DNA of 64,000 bases from Streptantibioticus parmotrematis. Its GTDB lineage: Bacteria > Actinomycetota > Actinomycetes > Streptomycetales > Streptomycetaceae. A program made the translations under genes and the position numbers. This document shows positions 42,701 to 57,700 of this stretch, piece after piece. Each line of letters opens with the position of its first letter. Positions within the stretch are counted from its first letter, which is position 1. Location of the stretch: contig NZ_JAINVZ010000008.1 in assembly GCF_019890615.1 (NCBI RefSeq), positions 124,001 through 188,000 on the forward strand. Direction: 5' to 3'. The notes beneath the pieces were generated by a model, which saw only the letters and a program-made list of their open reading frames with translations, searched no databases and had not been told where the DNA came from.

Positions 42701-45700
42701 TGGCCGGGCTCGCCCAGGTCGCGCGGTCCCGGCACGCGATGCGCCAGGACTTCCGCGACCAGGCCGCAGGCCGGGCCGACCAGGGGATCGCCCTGTCGTC
42801 GCCTCACACGGCCGACTGGGCCCGGCAGCGGATGGAGGAGGCCCAGCAGAGCTACGTCCAGGCACGTGAGGCCGCGGCGGCGCGGGCCTTCGTACCGGCG
42901 CCCTCCCACGTCACACCGGATGACTGGCGGATTCCGCTGTGGGCCCAGCGGCAGGAACGACTCCACGCCCAGTACGCCCAGCGCCTCGAGGAGGCGACGG
43001 CGGGCCGGCCGGATGCCCAGGCGTCCGGCGAAGCGACCGGCTCCGCCGGTGGCACCGACACCGACACCGGCACGGACACCGACACCGGCACGGACACCGA
43101 CACCGGCACCGGCACGGACACCGCGACCGTGGCCGCGACCGGCACGGACACCGGCACCGACACGGACACCGGCACCGGCACCGGCTCCGGGACCGACACG
43201 GCCGGCGCCTCCGGAACCGGCGCACGCGACGCTGTCGACTCCGCACGTCTGTCCGCGGTGGAGAGGGGCCTCGAAGCGTTCGCCGACGCCGCCGGAGCCT
43301 GGCGGAGCGGGCGGGCCGCGGGATCCGGGACGGTTGCTCCCTTCGAAGTGACCCCCGAGCTTGCCGAGTCGGTCCTCGACCACGGGAAGGACGGCTTCTT
43401 CCAGGCGCTGCGCGAGGCGGTCGACGTCCTCTTCCCCGAGGGCACCGACCCCGGCGAACTGAGGACGAGGAAGCGCGAGTTCGCCAGTCGGCTGGGGGAG
43501 TTGACCAGGGGGCTGCCGGCCCGGTTCGACCTGCGCGCCGTGCACGAGTTCCAGCGGACGCGGGTGGAGCAGGAAGTCGAGTGGCTGGCGGGCTCCCTCC
43601 ACAAGAACCTGGACCACCACAGCCGGGCGCTGCTCCAGGCGTTCGGGGTACCGGAAGCGAAGGTGTCCCGCCGCGGGCTCGGCATCGTGCTGAGCCAGGC
43701 GTACCGGGAGCTGGACGACGCGTTCGAGGACCTCTTCGGGACGGGGAACACCTCTCAGCCCGCGTGGGGTGATGACGCGGAGCTGCTGAGCCGATGGAGC
43801 CCGCGCTTCGACAAGGTGGTCCAGGCACTTCCCGCGAGGCTGGCGGTGCTGGTGCGCCGACAGGCCCGTGACCGTGCCCTGGACGCGGCGAACCAGGTCT
43901 TCGAGGAGCGGCTCGCCGCATGGAAGGAGGCCGACCCCGCGGCGAGGTTGTCCGGACCGGACACCGAGCGGGCCAGGTCCGGATGGAACCAGCGGGTGCT
44001 CTCCGGCTTCGACGCGCTCTTCGCCGGGGAGGCCGGGACACCGGCGGAACTCACCCGCCGCAGGCGGGAGTGGGACGCCCTCCTCGCCGAGCGGACGCGA
44101 CAGCTCCCGGCGCACTTCGCCTTCGAGGCCGGCGTCGCCCAGGCGCTGAAGGGCGCGACGGACTCCTTCGACGCCCTCAGCGCGGACCACCGCGGTGACG
44201 ACGACGGCACGATCGACCAGGCCGCCGACGACTTCCGCCACGACTTCATCGACGCGTACCGGGACCTGTGGGCGCCGGAGTCCCTCCCGCCGACCTGGGC
44301 GGACCACGCGGCGCTCCACCACCCCACGGTCACCGCCACCGGCAGCGGCACCTCTGCCGTCTCCGGCACCCCGGCCGCCACCTCCACGTCCGTGGGCGGG
44401 TCCGACGCGGCGTCCACGGCCCGGCCGGGCCGCCCGGCGCCGACGGCCGACGACGCCGCGCCGTATCTCGCCGGCCAGGCGTCGCGCTACTCCCTGCGCG
44501 GACGTCTGCGGGAGATCGCCAAGGACTACGAGAACGCTCTCGGCGTCCGGCTCTCCGGCGACCCGGAGTCGACGCACGCCATGCGTCAGTACGTCGACGC
44601 GGTCGTCAGGGACGGTCGGTACGAGATCACCACCGACCCCGGAAGGCCGGGGATCTCCCTGGCCGAACTGGCCGACGTCGCCTGGGCCGCCGCGGCGGAC
44701 GCCTACCCGCAGGACGCCCACCGGACCGGCACCGACGGGACCACGCGGCGACAACCGCTCGTCGGCCACGCCATCCACCCGCACCAGGACAACGTCCGCG
44801 GCACCGAGGCGATGTACCGGCACTACCGCGGGCTGGGGCTGCCCGATCAGCGCTTCCCCGCCTTCGTCAAGGCGGTGTTCGGCTGGGGGCTCACCCGGGG
44901 CACCCCCCTGAGCGCACTCCTCCTCCAGCTGTCCCGGTCCGGGACGAGCGTCGGCACCCCCTTGATCACGGCGGCACTGGCAGGCGGGGGGGTGCATCAG
45001 TACGGTCTGGTGGACGCCGTCTTCGCTCCGCGCCACGGCCTGCCCCCCGGCCCCCTCGCCGATCGCCTGCGCCTGCCGCACTGGCGGGCACACACCCGGA
45101 GCATGGCGTATCTCGCCGACGATCACGACGGCGTCGAGGTGCCGGACGGGCTGATACGGGCGGTGCGGTCGCCTTCGCCGCTGGACCGACTGGACCCGGC
45201 CCACGTCATCGAGTTGTACCTGCTCACCCATGAGCCGAGCCGTCCGTTCCTGCTGTCGGGGGCGGACGAACTTCCCTTCGCCCAGGGCGCCGCGCTGCTC
45301 AAGCCTCTGGTGGACGACGCGATCAACGACGCCATGGACCTCGCGGGCCCCGGCGGCGACCTGCGACTCCCGCTGCTGCTGAGGCACCCGCTGCACTGGG
45401 CACCGGAGGCGGTCGGGAACGCGACCAGGAGCGACGACTTCGAGGCCGTCCGGCAGCGGCTGCTCGACCTCGCCCCCCGGCTGGCCGGCATGCTCCGCGT
45501 CCAGATCCCCGTCCGCCTGGGGCTCGCCGTGGAGGGGCTCGCCCAACTGCCGCCGGTCGACCGGACGGTGTACTACGCGACCACCGCGCTCGCCCCTGAA
45601 GCGGCAGCGGGTGCGCGCGTGCCCGACGTGCCGCGGTTCCAACGGGTCGCGTACACCCCCGACGAGGCCCTCGCCCGGCTCGCGGACGTCCCGGTCGGCA

Positions 45701-48700
45701 CACCCCGGACCCTCGTCGAGGTGCGGAACTCCTCGGCCCGTGACCACACCGCGCTGGCGCACGACCCGGGTGAGCGCCACGTGCGGTACGCCCGGCCGAC
45801 CGAACTGTTCGTCATGGGGACCAGCACGTTCACGACGGGTGGCGGTGCGGTCGTCGGCAGGGTGGAGGTCGTCGAGGCACCTGCAACCGGTCACGCGGGA
45901 GAGCCGGAGCCCATCAGGGCCGTCACCACACTCACGCCGCGCGCCCACGCCGCCGGTGACGTCCGCCCACTCGACGGGAATGCCTCGGACGACACGGACG
46001 CCATCACGCCACTGCCGCCGCAGGCGTCGCACGATGCCGGTTCGGTGGCGGACGACCCGTTGGGGAGCGACCCGGAGCTGGTCCGCGAGGTCAACCGCAT
46101 CCTGAAGGACTGGCGTTGGGCCGACGGCGAAGTGGATCACGACAAGGTCGCGCGGACACACCGCCAGTTGCCGGCGGCCTGGCGGAACGTCCCGGTGCCG
46201 CGCCTGACGAGGGAACGGGCGGAGGCCGTCGCGGGGATCCTGGCCAAGCGCCGGGAGCTGCCGTCCGGGCTGAAGGGCGGCGCGCCGGGGACGGACAGCG
46301 GCATGCCGGGGGCGACGGCGTCGGGCCGGCAGGTCGTGCCGCCCGGAAGCGGAGCGACGCAGACCTCCCCCAGCGTGCACGTCCCACGGTTCCCGGGGCT
46401 GTTCACCGGACCGTCGCGGCCGGGATACCTGCACCGGTCGGGCGAGTACGGGCAGGCGGCCGCCGCGGCCCTGAGCCGCGACCCGCTGATGCTGTGGCAA
46501 GTCCGTGCGGCACTCACGTGGATGGCGGAGAACTCGGCGACGGTGGCCGGCGCCGGGCTCGACCCCTTCGCCGATCTCCTGTTCGGCAGGTCCGCACCGA
46601 TCGGAGTCGGGCCCGACGCCCTCGTGCAGATCCTGGTCGACAGCGACCAGCGACCGGCGTTCCCGGTGGTGATGGAAGCCCTGGAACGGGTCGCGCCGTA
46701 CTACGCGCGGAAACTGGGCCTGCCCGGCCCGACCGGCATCCTGCCGCGCGGCGACGCGTGGGACGCGGAGATGCGCGGGCGTGGCTACCACGGATCGGCC
46801 GACCTGTCGGACAGCCAACGGCAACAGGCCCGGCAGATCGAGACCATGCTGCGACTGTACGAGCGTGTCTCGGAACCGTGGCACGACGTGATGTACTTCC
46901 GGGACGCGCTGGCGGGCTGGTACCTGTCGCGTCCGGGCGGGCTGCCATGGGAGTGGTTCCTCGACGTCTCCCACCGGGCCGGGGTCCGCGACGCGCAGGT
47001 GGAACCCGAACCCTGGCTGACGGACATCTCCCGGGTGCACGGGTGGATCCACGGCATCGTCGATCCGCTCGGCAGGCCGGCGGACGCCTCGCAGACCCCG
47101 GCGCAGCCGTCGGACGCGTTGCGCGTCCCGCCGCACGTGGTGATGTACGCCGAACAGACCAGGCCCCTCATGAGTGGTGCCGTCACCGGGCTGGGCGACT
47201 GGACTGATCCCCTTGAGCTTCTGGACAGGGGTTTGAAGAACGACCCCGTCTCAGGCGGCGCCGCGAACGCGCTGCGGACGGAGCGTCGGCAGGCGCTGCG
47301 CGAACTGTCGCGTGACCCCGCCGCGGTGGAGGGCCTGCGGCTGCTGTCGACCGGTCACTCCCTGGCGCTGACGCTGGCCGCCGGTCCCGACGCCGACCTC
47401 CTCGACCCGGCACTCCATGCCGACGGGCCGGGTGCGTTGGAGCTGCTGCGCGAGAAGATCCGTCACATCGGCGGGCAGGCGGACCCGCGCGACAGGCTGA
47501 CCTGGCCGCTGCTGTTGCTGCGGGACCCCGGCCTCGGCGCCGCCCTCGACCGGCAGGCTCCGCCGGTCGAGGTAGCGGCGGCTGTCGACGCCATCGCGCG
47601 CGCCGCGGACGAACGGTTGCTCGCCGAGATCCGCGGCCACCTGTCGATGGCGGCGGAAGCCCTGGACATCCTGCCGGCGACGCCTGCGGGCGGCGGCTCC
47701 GTGCTGTACGGCGCGGTGGTCCAGGGGCCGCTGTTCGGCGACGCGAAGCCCTACGCGGCCGTGGGCGGAGAATTGACGTTCGCCCCGTTCCGCGGCGGGA
47801 CGACGGACCGGGCCGTCGCGGTGGACGAACTGTCGCGCCAGGCCGGGCCGTACCCGCCCGGGGCCTCCGCGGCCGGGCATCCCGTGCTGATCGAGGTCGT
47901 ACGGTCTTCGTCGGTCCGTGAGATCTCGCTCTTCGCCCTGGCACCGTCGCGGCGCCGGGTGGCCTCTCCCCATGAGACGGCCCTGCGGGTCCAGGACTTC
48001 GGCTACGCGAAGGACGAACGGACCGGCCTGTGGTACGCGCACCTGCGCGTCGTCGAGAAGCCGCGGCCCGTATCGCCGATCGACTGGGACAACGACGTCC
48101 TGGTGCGGGATCTGTACGTCCAGGGAGCGTGGTTCGGGTACTCGAGCCTGACCGCGCGCGACTTCATCGGCCGCCGCTCGGGGTACGCGGACCTGTGGAA
48201 CATGACGGAGTCCCACGTCTGGGACGCCCTCAGCGGACAGAGCATCCATCGCGAGCCCTGGGCGCTGGGGCCGGGAACGAGCGGGCCGACCGGTACGCCG
48301 GGTTTCGTCTTCAGCGCCTCGCACGCCTCGCGTCATCTCGTCTTCGCCATAGGGCGGCACGGGCCCAAGGCCCTGAGCGGTGGACAGCACGGGGCCGAGT
48401 CCAACCGGCGCATGGTGGCGGCGGGAGTGGCCGACACCACCCGCTATGTGATGTGGCACTGCAGTATCGGCGCCACACGGCAGGTGCTGCCGACCGTGGC
48501 GCAGCAGGCGGCGGAGGAACACCCTCCGGGCCGTCGGCTCCACGCCGCCAACGTCCCGGTCGGCACTGCCGGCACGGGCGCGTTCGCACTTGCCGTGGGG
48601 TGGGGATCCACGCCCCGACCGGCGTTCGCGGAGGTCCAGCGGCAGGTCCTGCCCGTGCCGGAGCCGGACGCGGCCGAGCCCTACCTCGCCGGCCAGGCGT

Positions 48701-51700
48701 CGCGCTACTCCGCGACCGCCCAGACGTCGGGACTGGGCGCCGGCGACTACGAATCCGCCCTGGGCGAGCGGCTCTCCGGTGATGTGCGAACCGCGCACCT
48801 CATGCGGTCGTTCGTCGCGGCGGCCGCCCGGAGCGGCCGCCACGGGGTGACCATCGATCCCGACGCGCCGGGGCTCTCCCTGACCGATCTGGGCGACGCG
48901 GCGTGGGCCGCCGCGGCGACCGCCTACCCCGATCAAGCGCATATGGCAGGTGTCGGCGTCTCCGAACAGACCCGGCTCCTCACCAGCCGCGGCATCCGCG
49001 TCCCAGAGGACCAGGTGCGGAGCAGCCGGGCGATGTACTGGTCGTACCGGGAACTCGGCCTGCCCGCCGAACAGTTCCCCCTCTTCGTCAAGGCGGTGCT
49101 CGGCTGGGGACTGACACGGGGGATCCCTCTCAGCGTGCTCCTCGTCGACCTGTCCCTGTCGGAGATGAGCGGCAACCCCGCGGTGCTCGACGCGGCGCTC
49201 GCCGGGGACGGCGCTCATCTGTACGGTCTGGTGGACGCTGTCTTCGCGCCGCGCGACGGCCTGCCCCCCGGCCCTCTCGCGGACCGTCTGCGCCTGCCGC
49301 ACTGGCAGGCGCACACGCAAGGCATGACGTTCCCCGCGAGCGACGGCATCCAGGTACCGTACGGCCTGATCCGGGCGGTACGGACGCTGTCGGCCACCGC
49401 GAGCCTTCCACCGGTCCCGCACGGCGAGGCACGGGAAGTGGGCGCGGACAGCTGGGCGGCCCGGCACGCCGTGGCCCACGCATGGGGCGCGGGCGCCCAG
49501 GATTCGCCGCTGGACCGGCTGGACCCGGCTCACGTCATCGGGTTGTACCTGCTCAGCCACGAGGCGAGCCGCCCGTTCCTCGTGCCGGGAGCCGACCTGA
49601 CGGCTGCGGTGAGCCAGGCGATCAACGATGCCATGGACCAGGCGGGACCCGGCGGCCGACTGCGGCTGCCGCTGCTGTTGACGCCCCGGCTGGGGTGGGC
49701 CGTGGAGCACGTCGAGCACACGTCGGGAAGCGCCGCATTCGGGGATCTGCGACGGCGGATGCTCGACGAGGCCCCTCGACTGGCCGACGTCCTGCGCGCC
49801 TTGATCCCGGTCCACCTGGGATTGGCGGCGGAGGGACTGGCGCAACTGCCTCCGGTCGGCAGGCCCGTGTACTACGCGACGACCGCTCCGGTCGCCGAGG
49901 TCGCGACAGGTCTGCGCCGGCTCAGCCTGCCACGGTTCCACCGGGTCGCGTTCACCCCCGACGAGGCGCTGGCGCGGCTGGGAGCCACCCATCCCGGCAT
50001 GCCGCGGATCCTGGTCGAGGTGGCGCATTCGTCAGCCCGAGACCACACGGCGCTGGCGCACGACCCGCGCGAGCGCCACGTGCGGTACGCCCGACCGGCA
50101 GAGCTGTTCGTCAGCGACGTCGTCAAGGTCACGGCGGGCGACGGTTCCGTCCACGACATGGTGCGGGTCGTCGAGGCTCCGTCCGCCGATCCCGGGATGG
50201 TGCTGGAAGCGGTCAGAGCTGTCGTCAGCGTGGCGGAGCCCGACATCGCCCTGCCCGGCGGTGCCTCCATGGCCCACCACCTCACTCCGGCCGAGCCGCC
50301 TTCCGCCGCGCCCGTCGCCGCACCGGACGCGTCCGACGTGTCTCCCCCCTCCGCCGCACCGGACACCTCGGCTCAGCGAAGCTTCGACGTCACCGGGCCG
50401 ATGCCGTCGACGTTCTACGAAGAGGACAGGACGCTCTGGAACCGCGACGCGCGCAATTTTGAGAGGTCCCTCGGCCGGGTCCTGACGGCCGACCCGCAGG
50501 CGAGCCTGCGGCACGGTGTCAAAGCGTTGGTCGACACCCTTCCCCCGCAGGTCGCGCACCGGCACTTGTTCGGGCCCCAGCCGGACACCTTCGACCACGA
50601 GGCCGCCTTGCGCGGCATGCTGGACCCGAGCAACCCACCACGGCCGGAGGTGCTGCTGAGGGCGCTCGCGTCAGCCGCGGAGGCCTACGCGGAGCACCAG
50701 CAGCTGCCGGTACCCACCTACCAGCCGGACGTGGACGGCAAGCTGGCCGAGCTGGGGCACCCCGTCGCCCAGAGCACCGAGAGCAGGGCCCTGGTGCTGG
50801 GGGCGGAGACGACACTCCGCGCCCTGCGGGAGGTGGAGGACGAGGACGCGGCGCTGCGTTTCCGCGACACCATCTTCGGCTTGTCGCTGGTGAGCAAGAA
50901 CGCGCCCGGTCTGGCGCAGCTCATGGGCGCCGCACAGCGTGCCGGGGTGGCGGACAGGGACGGCACGGTTTCGCTGGAACCCGACTTCACGACCACGGCG
51001 TCCGCCGACGCCTCGCAGCTGTACGGGCTGGTGCCTCTCCTGTTCGATCCCCAGCACCGAACCGGCGACGCGCGGCTCCTCCAGTTCCTGACGTCGCCGC
51101 CGCACGAGCTCCACTACTACCGCCGGGCGAAGCACCTGTTCGCCCCGGGGCTCGGCAGCGGAACAGCCCCCGACGAACTCGGCCGGGCCCTGACGGAGGG
51201 CATCGGCCCGTCCGTCGTCTCGCACCAGGGAACCGAAGCCTGGCGCAGGCGGCAGGACGCCTTCCGGGAGTGGATGGGTGCGCACCGCGGCATCGGGGCG
51301 ACCCTCAACGGCGCCCACCGCGCCGCGCTGTTCCTGTTGGGTGGGCCGGACGCCGGGCTGATGGACGAACGGATACTCGCGGGCGGGGCGCAGGGTCGTG
51401 AACTCCTGCGTCAGCGGATTCTGGGCGGACTCAGGGCCATGGCCCAGGGAGCCGGACCAGCCGCCCTCCCCCTGGTGGTGCTGGGCGATCCGGTGGTGCG
51501 CGGGCTCGTCGACCATCCGCAGGAGCGTTCGCCGGAGAACCTCGAGCGGGCGGCCGCGGATCTGGCGACCGACCAGCGGATATCGGAGCTGGGCGCGCAC
51601 GCGGAGATGGCCGTCAGGTCGGCGACGCTTCTGCCGGAGACCGGCGGGTCGGTGTACTGGGCCGTGTGGGAACCGCGTCCGGTGCACGGCACGCGTCCTT

Positions 51701-54700
51701 ACGCGGCAAAGGGGCGCAGGTTCGGCCTGCCCCGGCTCTTCCAGGCCAAGTCGAGTCCGGAGGCCGCCGTCCGTGCCGCACTGCCGGAGGCCGACCGGCA
51801 CCCGGGAGGTCATCTGGTTGTCTACACGGTGAACAAGCCGGAAGCGGCCTACGAGTTCGGGCCGATGGCACGTTTCCCGGACCACCAGGTGGTGTTCACC
51901 CGCGCCCAGGAACTCGGCGTCAGGAGCCACGAGGTCGTCAGTCACCTCGCCCTCGCCCCGCAGGGCACGGCAGCCGCCCTGGAGTACGCGCTCGTCACAC
52001 TCGACCAGGTCGCGGTTCCCGCCACCCGGCCCTGGCAGGAGCCCGTCATCACCCGCCAGATGCGCACCGATCACGGCACCTGGTTCGGCGAGGCCAGTTT
52101 CACCGGCCCCGACTGGTCCTACCGCGGCCGAAAGAAGAGCTACGCCGGCATGCCCGACAGGATGCACGTCACCGACGCGCCGGCGGGCGTGACTCTGCGG
52201 TTCCCCCTGCCGACCGGTCGGCGGCAGGACGGAACGCCGCCCTTCACGTTGTGGGCCTCGCACGGCGACTCCGGCCGGGTCCACGTCCTGACACCCTCGG
52301 GCCACAAGGCCGCCGGCGGGACGATGGTCGGCACCCGCGGGACGCGGTTCGTGAGGCGACAGGGCCTTGCCGGGGACACACCGCAGTTCGTGCTCTCCTG
52401 CTTCGCCGCCACGCGTGCCGAGGACGGGGCGGCTGTGGCACAGGCGGCCGCCGACGAGCGGACCGGCGTCGCCGTCGGAGCGACGTTCGTCGTCTCGACG
52501 AGACTGACCGGATCCCCGGACCCGGTCACGATGATCACCGTCCATGCCGACAAGGAGGGAAGGCCAGGCCGCTTGACGGAGTTCCGGGGCCGCCGGGCGG
52601 TGACCGCGGAAGAGCGGACTGCCGCGCTGCCGCTGTCCGGTCAGGGGGCACGGTATCGGCGGATGTACGGGACACCGGAGTACGAGCGGGCGGCCCGGGA
52701 GCACGAGAGCGCGGTCGGCCAGGCGTTGAACGGCTCGGACGACGTCCGCGACTACGTGGAGGACTTCGCCTTCGCACTGAACGAGTGGCCGCAGTACGAG
52801 GTGGATTTCCCATCTGTCCCGTACTCGGTGGCGGACCTGATGGAGGCGATCTACTCAACAGTCGAGCAGGTGCACCCGGACTGGTCGCACACCATCGCCG
52901 AAACCGACGCCGAGGCGGACGAACTGCTGGCCGTACGCGGCCTGCTGGTGGGCACGGGCGACTACGGCGACCTGGCCCCGCTGTTCGACGCGCACCGGGC
53001 CATCACGTTCCATGGCGCGGACGAGGGCCTCTTGGCGGCGGTCCTCGGCTGGCGGCTGTCGAAGGGGGAAGCCACCCTCGCGGAGGTCCTGGACCTCTAC
53101 AGCGAATGGCGAGTCGGCCGGGGCGACAACCGGTTGGACGTCGGGCCCCTGCGGGACGCCCTGCTGGGTGATGCGGCGGACCTGTACGGATGGGCACGCG
53201 AGCACCTGTCGCACTTCGCGCATGACGCCGCGCACGGGACAGCTGACGAGACATGGACGCTGCCGCACCACCGGCTGTACATGCCCGAAGTCCCCCCGCG
53301 GCTGCACCCGTACTCCGACGAGACGCCGGGCGAACCGCCGACCGCGCATCGGACCGCTCTGTTCCTGGCCACCCATGACCCGGACCGGCGCCTGCTGCGC
53401 AGTGGGCTCGCGGCACAGCTGGGCGCGGCGGAGCAGGGCGGAAGCCCACTGGAGGGCGAGATACGCGACATCATCACCGTGGCCATGGCGGCGGACCCGG
53501 TCGACTTCCCGTTGCTGCTGGAGAGCCACGCGGAATTCGGCGCGCTGGCCGCCGAAGCCAGAGCCATCGCCGACCGCGCGGATCACCGGTTCGACGAGAT
53601 CGCCCAGCAGATGCGGGGCCTGGTGCCGGATCTGGCCCGGCAGGTGGGCGAGAGCCTGGACCAGCACCGGGGCATGCTGGCCGAGGCCCTGGCGTCGCTG
53701 CCCGGAGCCGATGCGCCGGTGTACATCGGCTATCTGGCCCCCGGAGAGCCGGCCGGCCACCCGGTCGGCGCGCTGACCGCACTGACCGTGCCCCAGTTCC
53801 ATCCGGGTACCTTCGACGGCCGAGCTGTGCTGGGTGAGCTGGGCGAGCCTCCGGCCGGAACGCGCCGAGTCGTGGTGCGGATCGGCGGTTCACCGGTCCG
53901 CGACGTGTCCTTCGCGTCCACCGACCCGGAGTCCCGGCAGGCCATGTTCCCCTGGCGTACGGATCTCCACGTCACCTCTCGTGTTGTGCTGCACGACGAG
54001 CGGCACACGCCGTACGAGATGGTGTGGGCCGAGGCCGGGCAGCGTCCGGAGACCACCGCCCTCGACGAGGTCGGTTCCTCCGGTGTCTCGTCCGTCGACG
54101 ACCTGGAGATCAGTTCCGTGGCGCCGTTGGGGGGCGCGGAGGTGGTGGAGGACGATCCGCTGGGGGAGAGTGCGGATCTGGTGGCGGAGGTGAACCGGGT
54201 TCTGACGCTGCGGGGTTGGGGTTCGGGCGGGGTGGGCGCGGACCGGGTCGCGGAACTGCATCGGCGGTTGCCGTCGCACTGGCGGAAGGTGGCGGTGCCG
54301 TACACCGTCCGGGCCCGTGCCGCCGGCGTGGCGGACCTGGTCATGGGCCGCGAGCTGTCACCGGGCCTGAAGGGCGGAGTGCCCGGGACGGACAGCGCGT
54401 GGCCGACGCAGGCGGCGGCCTCGTCCGGGGCCGGGACAGGTGTCGCGGCCGCGTCCGCGGGGGACGGCACGGGCGCGCTCGATTCCGCCGCCCCTTCGCA
54501 GGCCTCGGCCCGGCGCGGCTTCGACGTCACCGCCACCATGCCGGACGTGCTGTACAACGACGACCGGGCTCGATGGAACGCCGTCGCGAGCGGGTTCGAG
54601 AGAGCCGTCGCCGGGACCCTGCTGGTGGACACGCATTGGCACGGGTCGGCGGGGCGCCAGGTCAAGCTCCTGTTCGAGCGCGCCTCCACCGAGGACCTGC

Positions 54701-57700
54701 TGTTCGGCACCATCGGCGACGAGGACGCGAGCAAGTGGTTCTTCGCGCCTCCGGACCCGTACACCTTCGACTACGACGCCGCGATGCGGAGGCTGCTGGA
54801 CGAGCAACAGCCCCCATCTGCCGAGGAGTTCGCGAAGGCGTTCTGGCTGGCCGTGCCGCGATACGTAGCGCACCGGATGTCCGAACCGGACGTCGATCCG
54901 GAGCTGGACGGCAGGCTGGCGGAGCTGGGACACCCGGTCGGCCGCACCCCGCGAAGCCAGGAGAAGCTGCGGCAGGTCGAGATGGTGCTCCGCCTGTGGA
55001 GGGAGCTGGACAACGAGCCGATGAACGCGCTGAGCTTCCGCAACGCCGTGTTCGGCGCGACATTGCCGCTACAGGAGTCGCCGGGCCTGGCGCAGCTGAT
55101 GGGCGCCGCGCAGCGGGCCGGCGTGGCCGAGAAGGACGGCGGGCATTGGCTGGAGCCGGACTTCAGGACCGTGTCATCGGTGGAAGCCGATGCCTCGCAG
55201 CTCTACGGGATGGTGCCGTTCCTCTTCGCGCCCGCGGACCGGGCAGTCGACGCGGCACTCCGGCAGGCCGTGGCGAGGCTGCCGCATGAGATCCGGTACC
55301 ACGAGTGGGCCGGGGGCCTGTTCGCCCCCCGGTTCACCGGCGGCGTGACCGCTGGTGAACTCGGTGCTCAACTCAAGGAGGGCATGGGCTCGGCGGGCAT
55401 CGCGGGGCAGGACCCCCAGGCCTGGCGGTCGCGTCAGGACGCCTTCCGGCGGTGGATGCTGGCGAACCGCGGCATGAGCACGGGCTTGAGGGACGGCTAC
55501 CGCGTGGCGTTGTTCCTGCTGGGCGGGGCGGACGGCGGGCTGCTGGACGAGCGGATCCTCACCGGCGGCACTTCGGGCCGTGAGGTGCTCCGTCAGCGGA
55601 TTCGGGGCGGCCTCACGGCCTTGGTCCAGGGGGCCGGGGTGTCCGCGGTGCCGTTGCTGGTGTCGCGCGACGGGGAGGTGCGCGGGCTCGCCGACGATCC
55701 GCAAAGCGGCTCCGCGGACGTGGTGGAGCGGGTGGCGGACAGGCTGGCGACGGACCGGTTGGTGGCGGAGCTGGGCGTGCACGCGGAGATGGCCGTCCGG
55801 GCCCTGACGCTTCTGCCGGAGTTCGGGGGACCGGTGTACTGGGCACAGTGGGTGGCGGACGCGCCGCACGGCGCCCGCCCCTACGCCGTCGAAGGCCGGG
55901 TGGTCGGCCTGCCCCGGCTCTTCCAGGCCAGGTCGACTCTGGAGGCCGCTGTCCGGGAGGCGCTTGCACAGGCGGACCGGCCCGCGGACCGTCATCTGGT
56001 CGTCTACACCGTGCCGAAGCCGGACGCGGCCTACGAGTCGGCGCCGTTCGCGCGTGTCCCGGACCATCAGGTCGCCTTCTCCCGCGCCCAGGAGTTCGGT
56101 GTCAGGGACCACGAGGTGGTCAGGCATCTCGCTGCGGCTCCGCTGGGCCGGGCGGCGGCACCGTTGGAGTACTCGCTGGTCACCCTGGACCAGCTCGTAC
56201 GCCCTGCCGCGCTGCGCTGGCGGGAACCCGTGATCACGCGTGAGGTGCGCACCGCCGATGGCGTCCTGTTCGGCGAGGCCAGTCTGCACAGTCCGGACTG
56301 GATCGCCAACCGTGGCAGGAGAATCCGCACGCTGCTCGACACGCTGGAGGGCGTCAGCTCGCCGTCGTGGACGCCGTTGCCGGTCCCGGTGCCGACCGGC
56401 CGACGGCATGATGGCAAACCGGCGTTCACCATGTGGGCCTCGCACGGTCTGCCCGGCATCATCCAAGTCCTGACGCCCGAAGGCGCGAAGACCACGGGTG
56501 GGAGGCTGGCCGGCCTGCGGGGGGCGCGGCTGATGGCCCACCTGGGCCTCGGCAGCGGCACACGTCAGCTGGTGTTCACCTGCTTCGGTGCGAAGGGCAC
56601 CGCCGCCAGGGCGTCCGCGGCTCAGACGGCCGCCGACGCGCACGCCGACGGCGTCCGGACTGTCGGGGGGACCGCTGTCGTCGGAATGACGGGCGGCCTG
56701 GACCGGGACGTGAAGGTCTACGTCGCGTTCGAGCAGGACGGCGGACCCGGGAAGTGGGAGACGTTCCGGCGCCGCCCCGCGCTGAGCCCCGGGGCCCGGA
56801 CAGCGGTGCTGCCGCTCGCCGGTCAGGGCCCGCGGTATCGGCGCATGTACGGGACGCCGGGGTACGAGTCGGCCGCCCGGGAACACGAGGCGGCCGTCGG
56901 GCAGATACTGGACGACGCGGACCATGTCCGTGAGTACGCCGCGGACTTCGCCGACAAGCTGAACGCGTCGGGGAGGTACCAGGTGAGCCTGCCGCCTCCG
57001 CCGTCCCCGGTGGCCGCGTTGATGGCGGCGATCGACACGGCGGTCAGGCAGGTGCACCCCGACGAGCCGTTCACTCTCGCCGAGGACGACGAGCGGGCGA
57101 ACGAACTGCGGCGTATGCGTGGCCTGTTGGTGCGCTCGGGCCCGTATCCCAGCATGAAGCCACTGTTCGATGCCCACGAGGCCATCCAGTTCGAGGGCAG
57201 ACACGACGAACTCCTGGCAGCCGTCCTCGGCTGGCGGTTGTCGACGAGGACCGGCACCGTCGCGGAGATCACGGGTGAGTACCTCGCCCGGTACACGGGC
57301 CGGGAGGGCAACGACCTGGACGTCGAGAAGCTGCGGGACGCGTCGCTGGGTGACGCGGCGGATCTGTACGAATGGACGCACTCCACGCTGACGGCGTACG
57401 AGGTCGACGACGACGTCTCGGACGCGGGAGCGAGCGAGGCCCCGGAGCTGCCGCACCACCGGGTGTACCTGGCCGGTGTCGCCTCCCGGGTGAGGGGTGA
57501 CGTCGAGCTGCCGAGCGGACTGACCGAGGCGGTGCGGCTGCTGGCGGCGTCCGAGGAACTGCCGGAGCTGCCCCCGGACGCGCGGACACGGCTCGGGGAA
57601 TCCAGCTGGGCCGCACGGCACGCCGCCCTGCGCGAGTGGGGCGAGCACTACCCCGGTTCACGGCTGGACAGTCTGCTGCCGGCGCACCTGACCGCGCTGT

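Noticed and set aside
43054-43200. Possible CRISPR-like array
   Set aside because: The units are short, contiguous and without spacers, and they are in frame with the giant gene; it is a coding minisatellite.
41638-47136. Very long open frames on the minus strand opposite the giant gene (one of about 1,830 codons), and similar ones at 47251-50028 and 55174-57648
   Set aside because: They are mirror images of a GC-rich gene: when third positions are G/C, a frame on the other strand is free of stops by chance. Their translations are Arg/Gly/Pro/Val-rich without domains, and the plus-strand frame has clear motifs and repeats.
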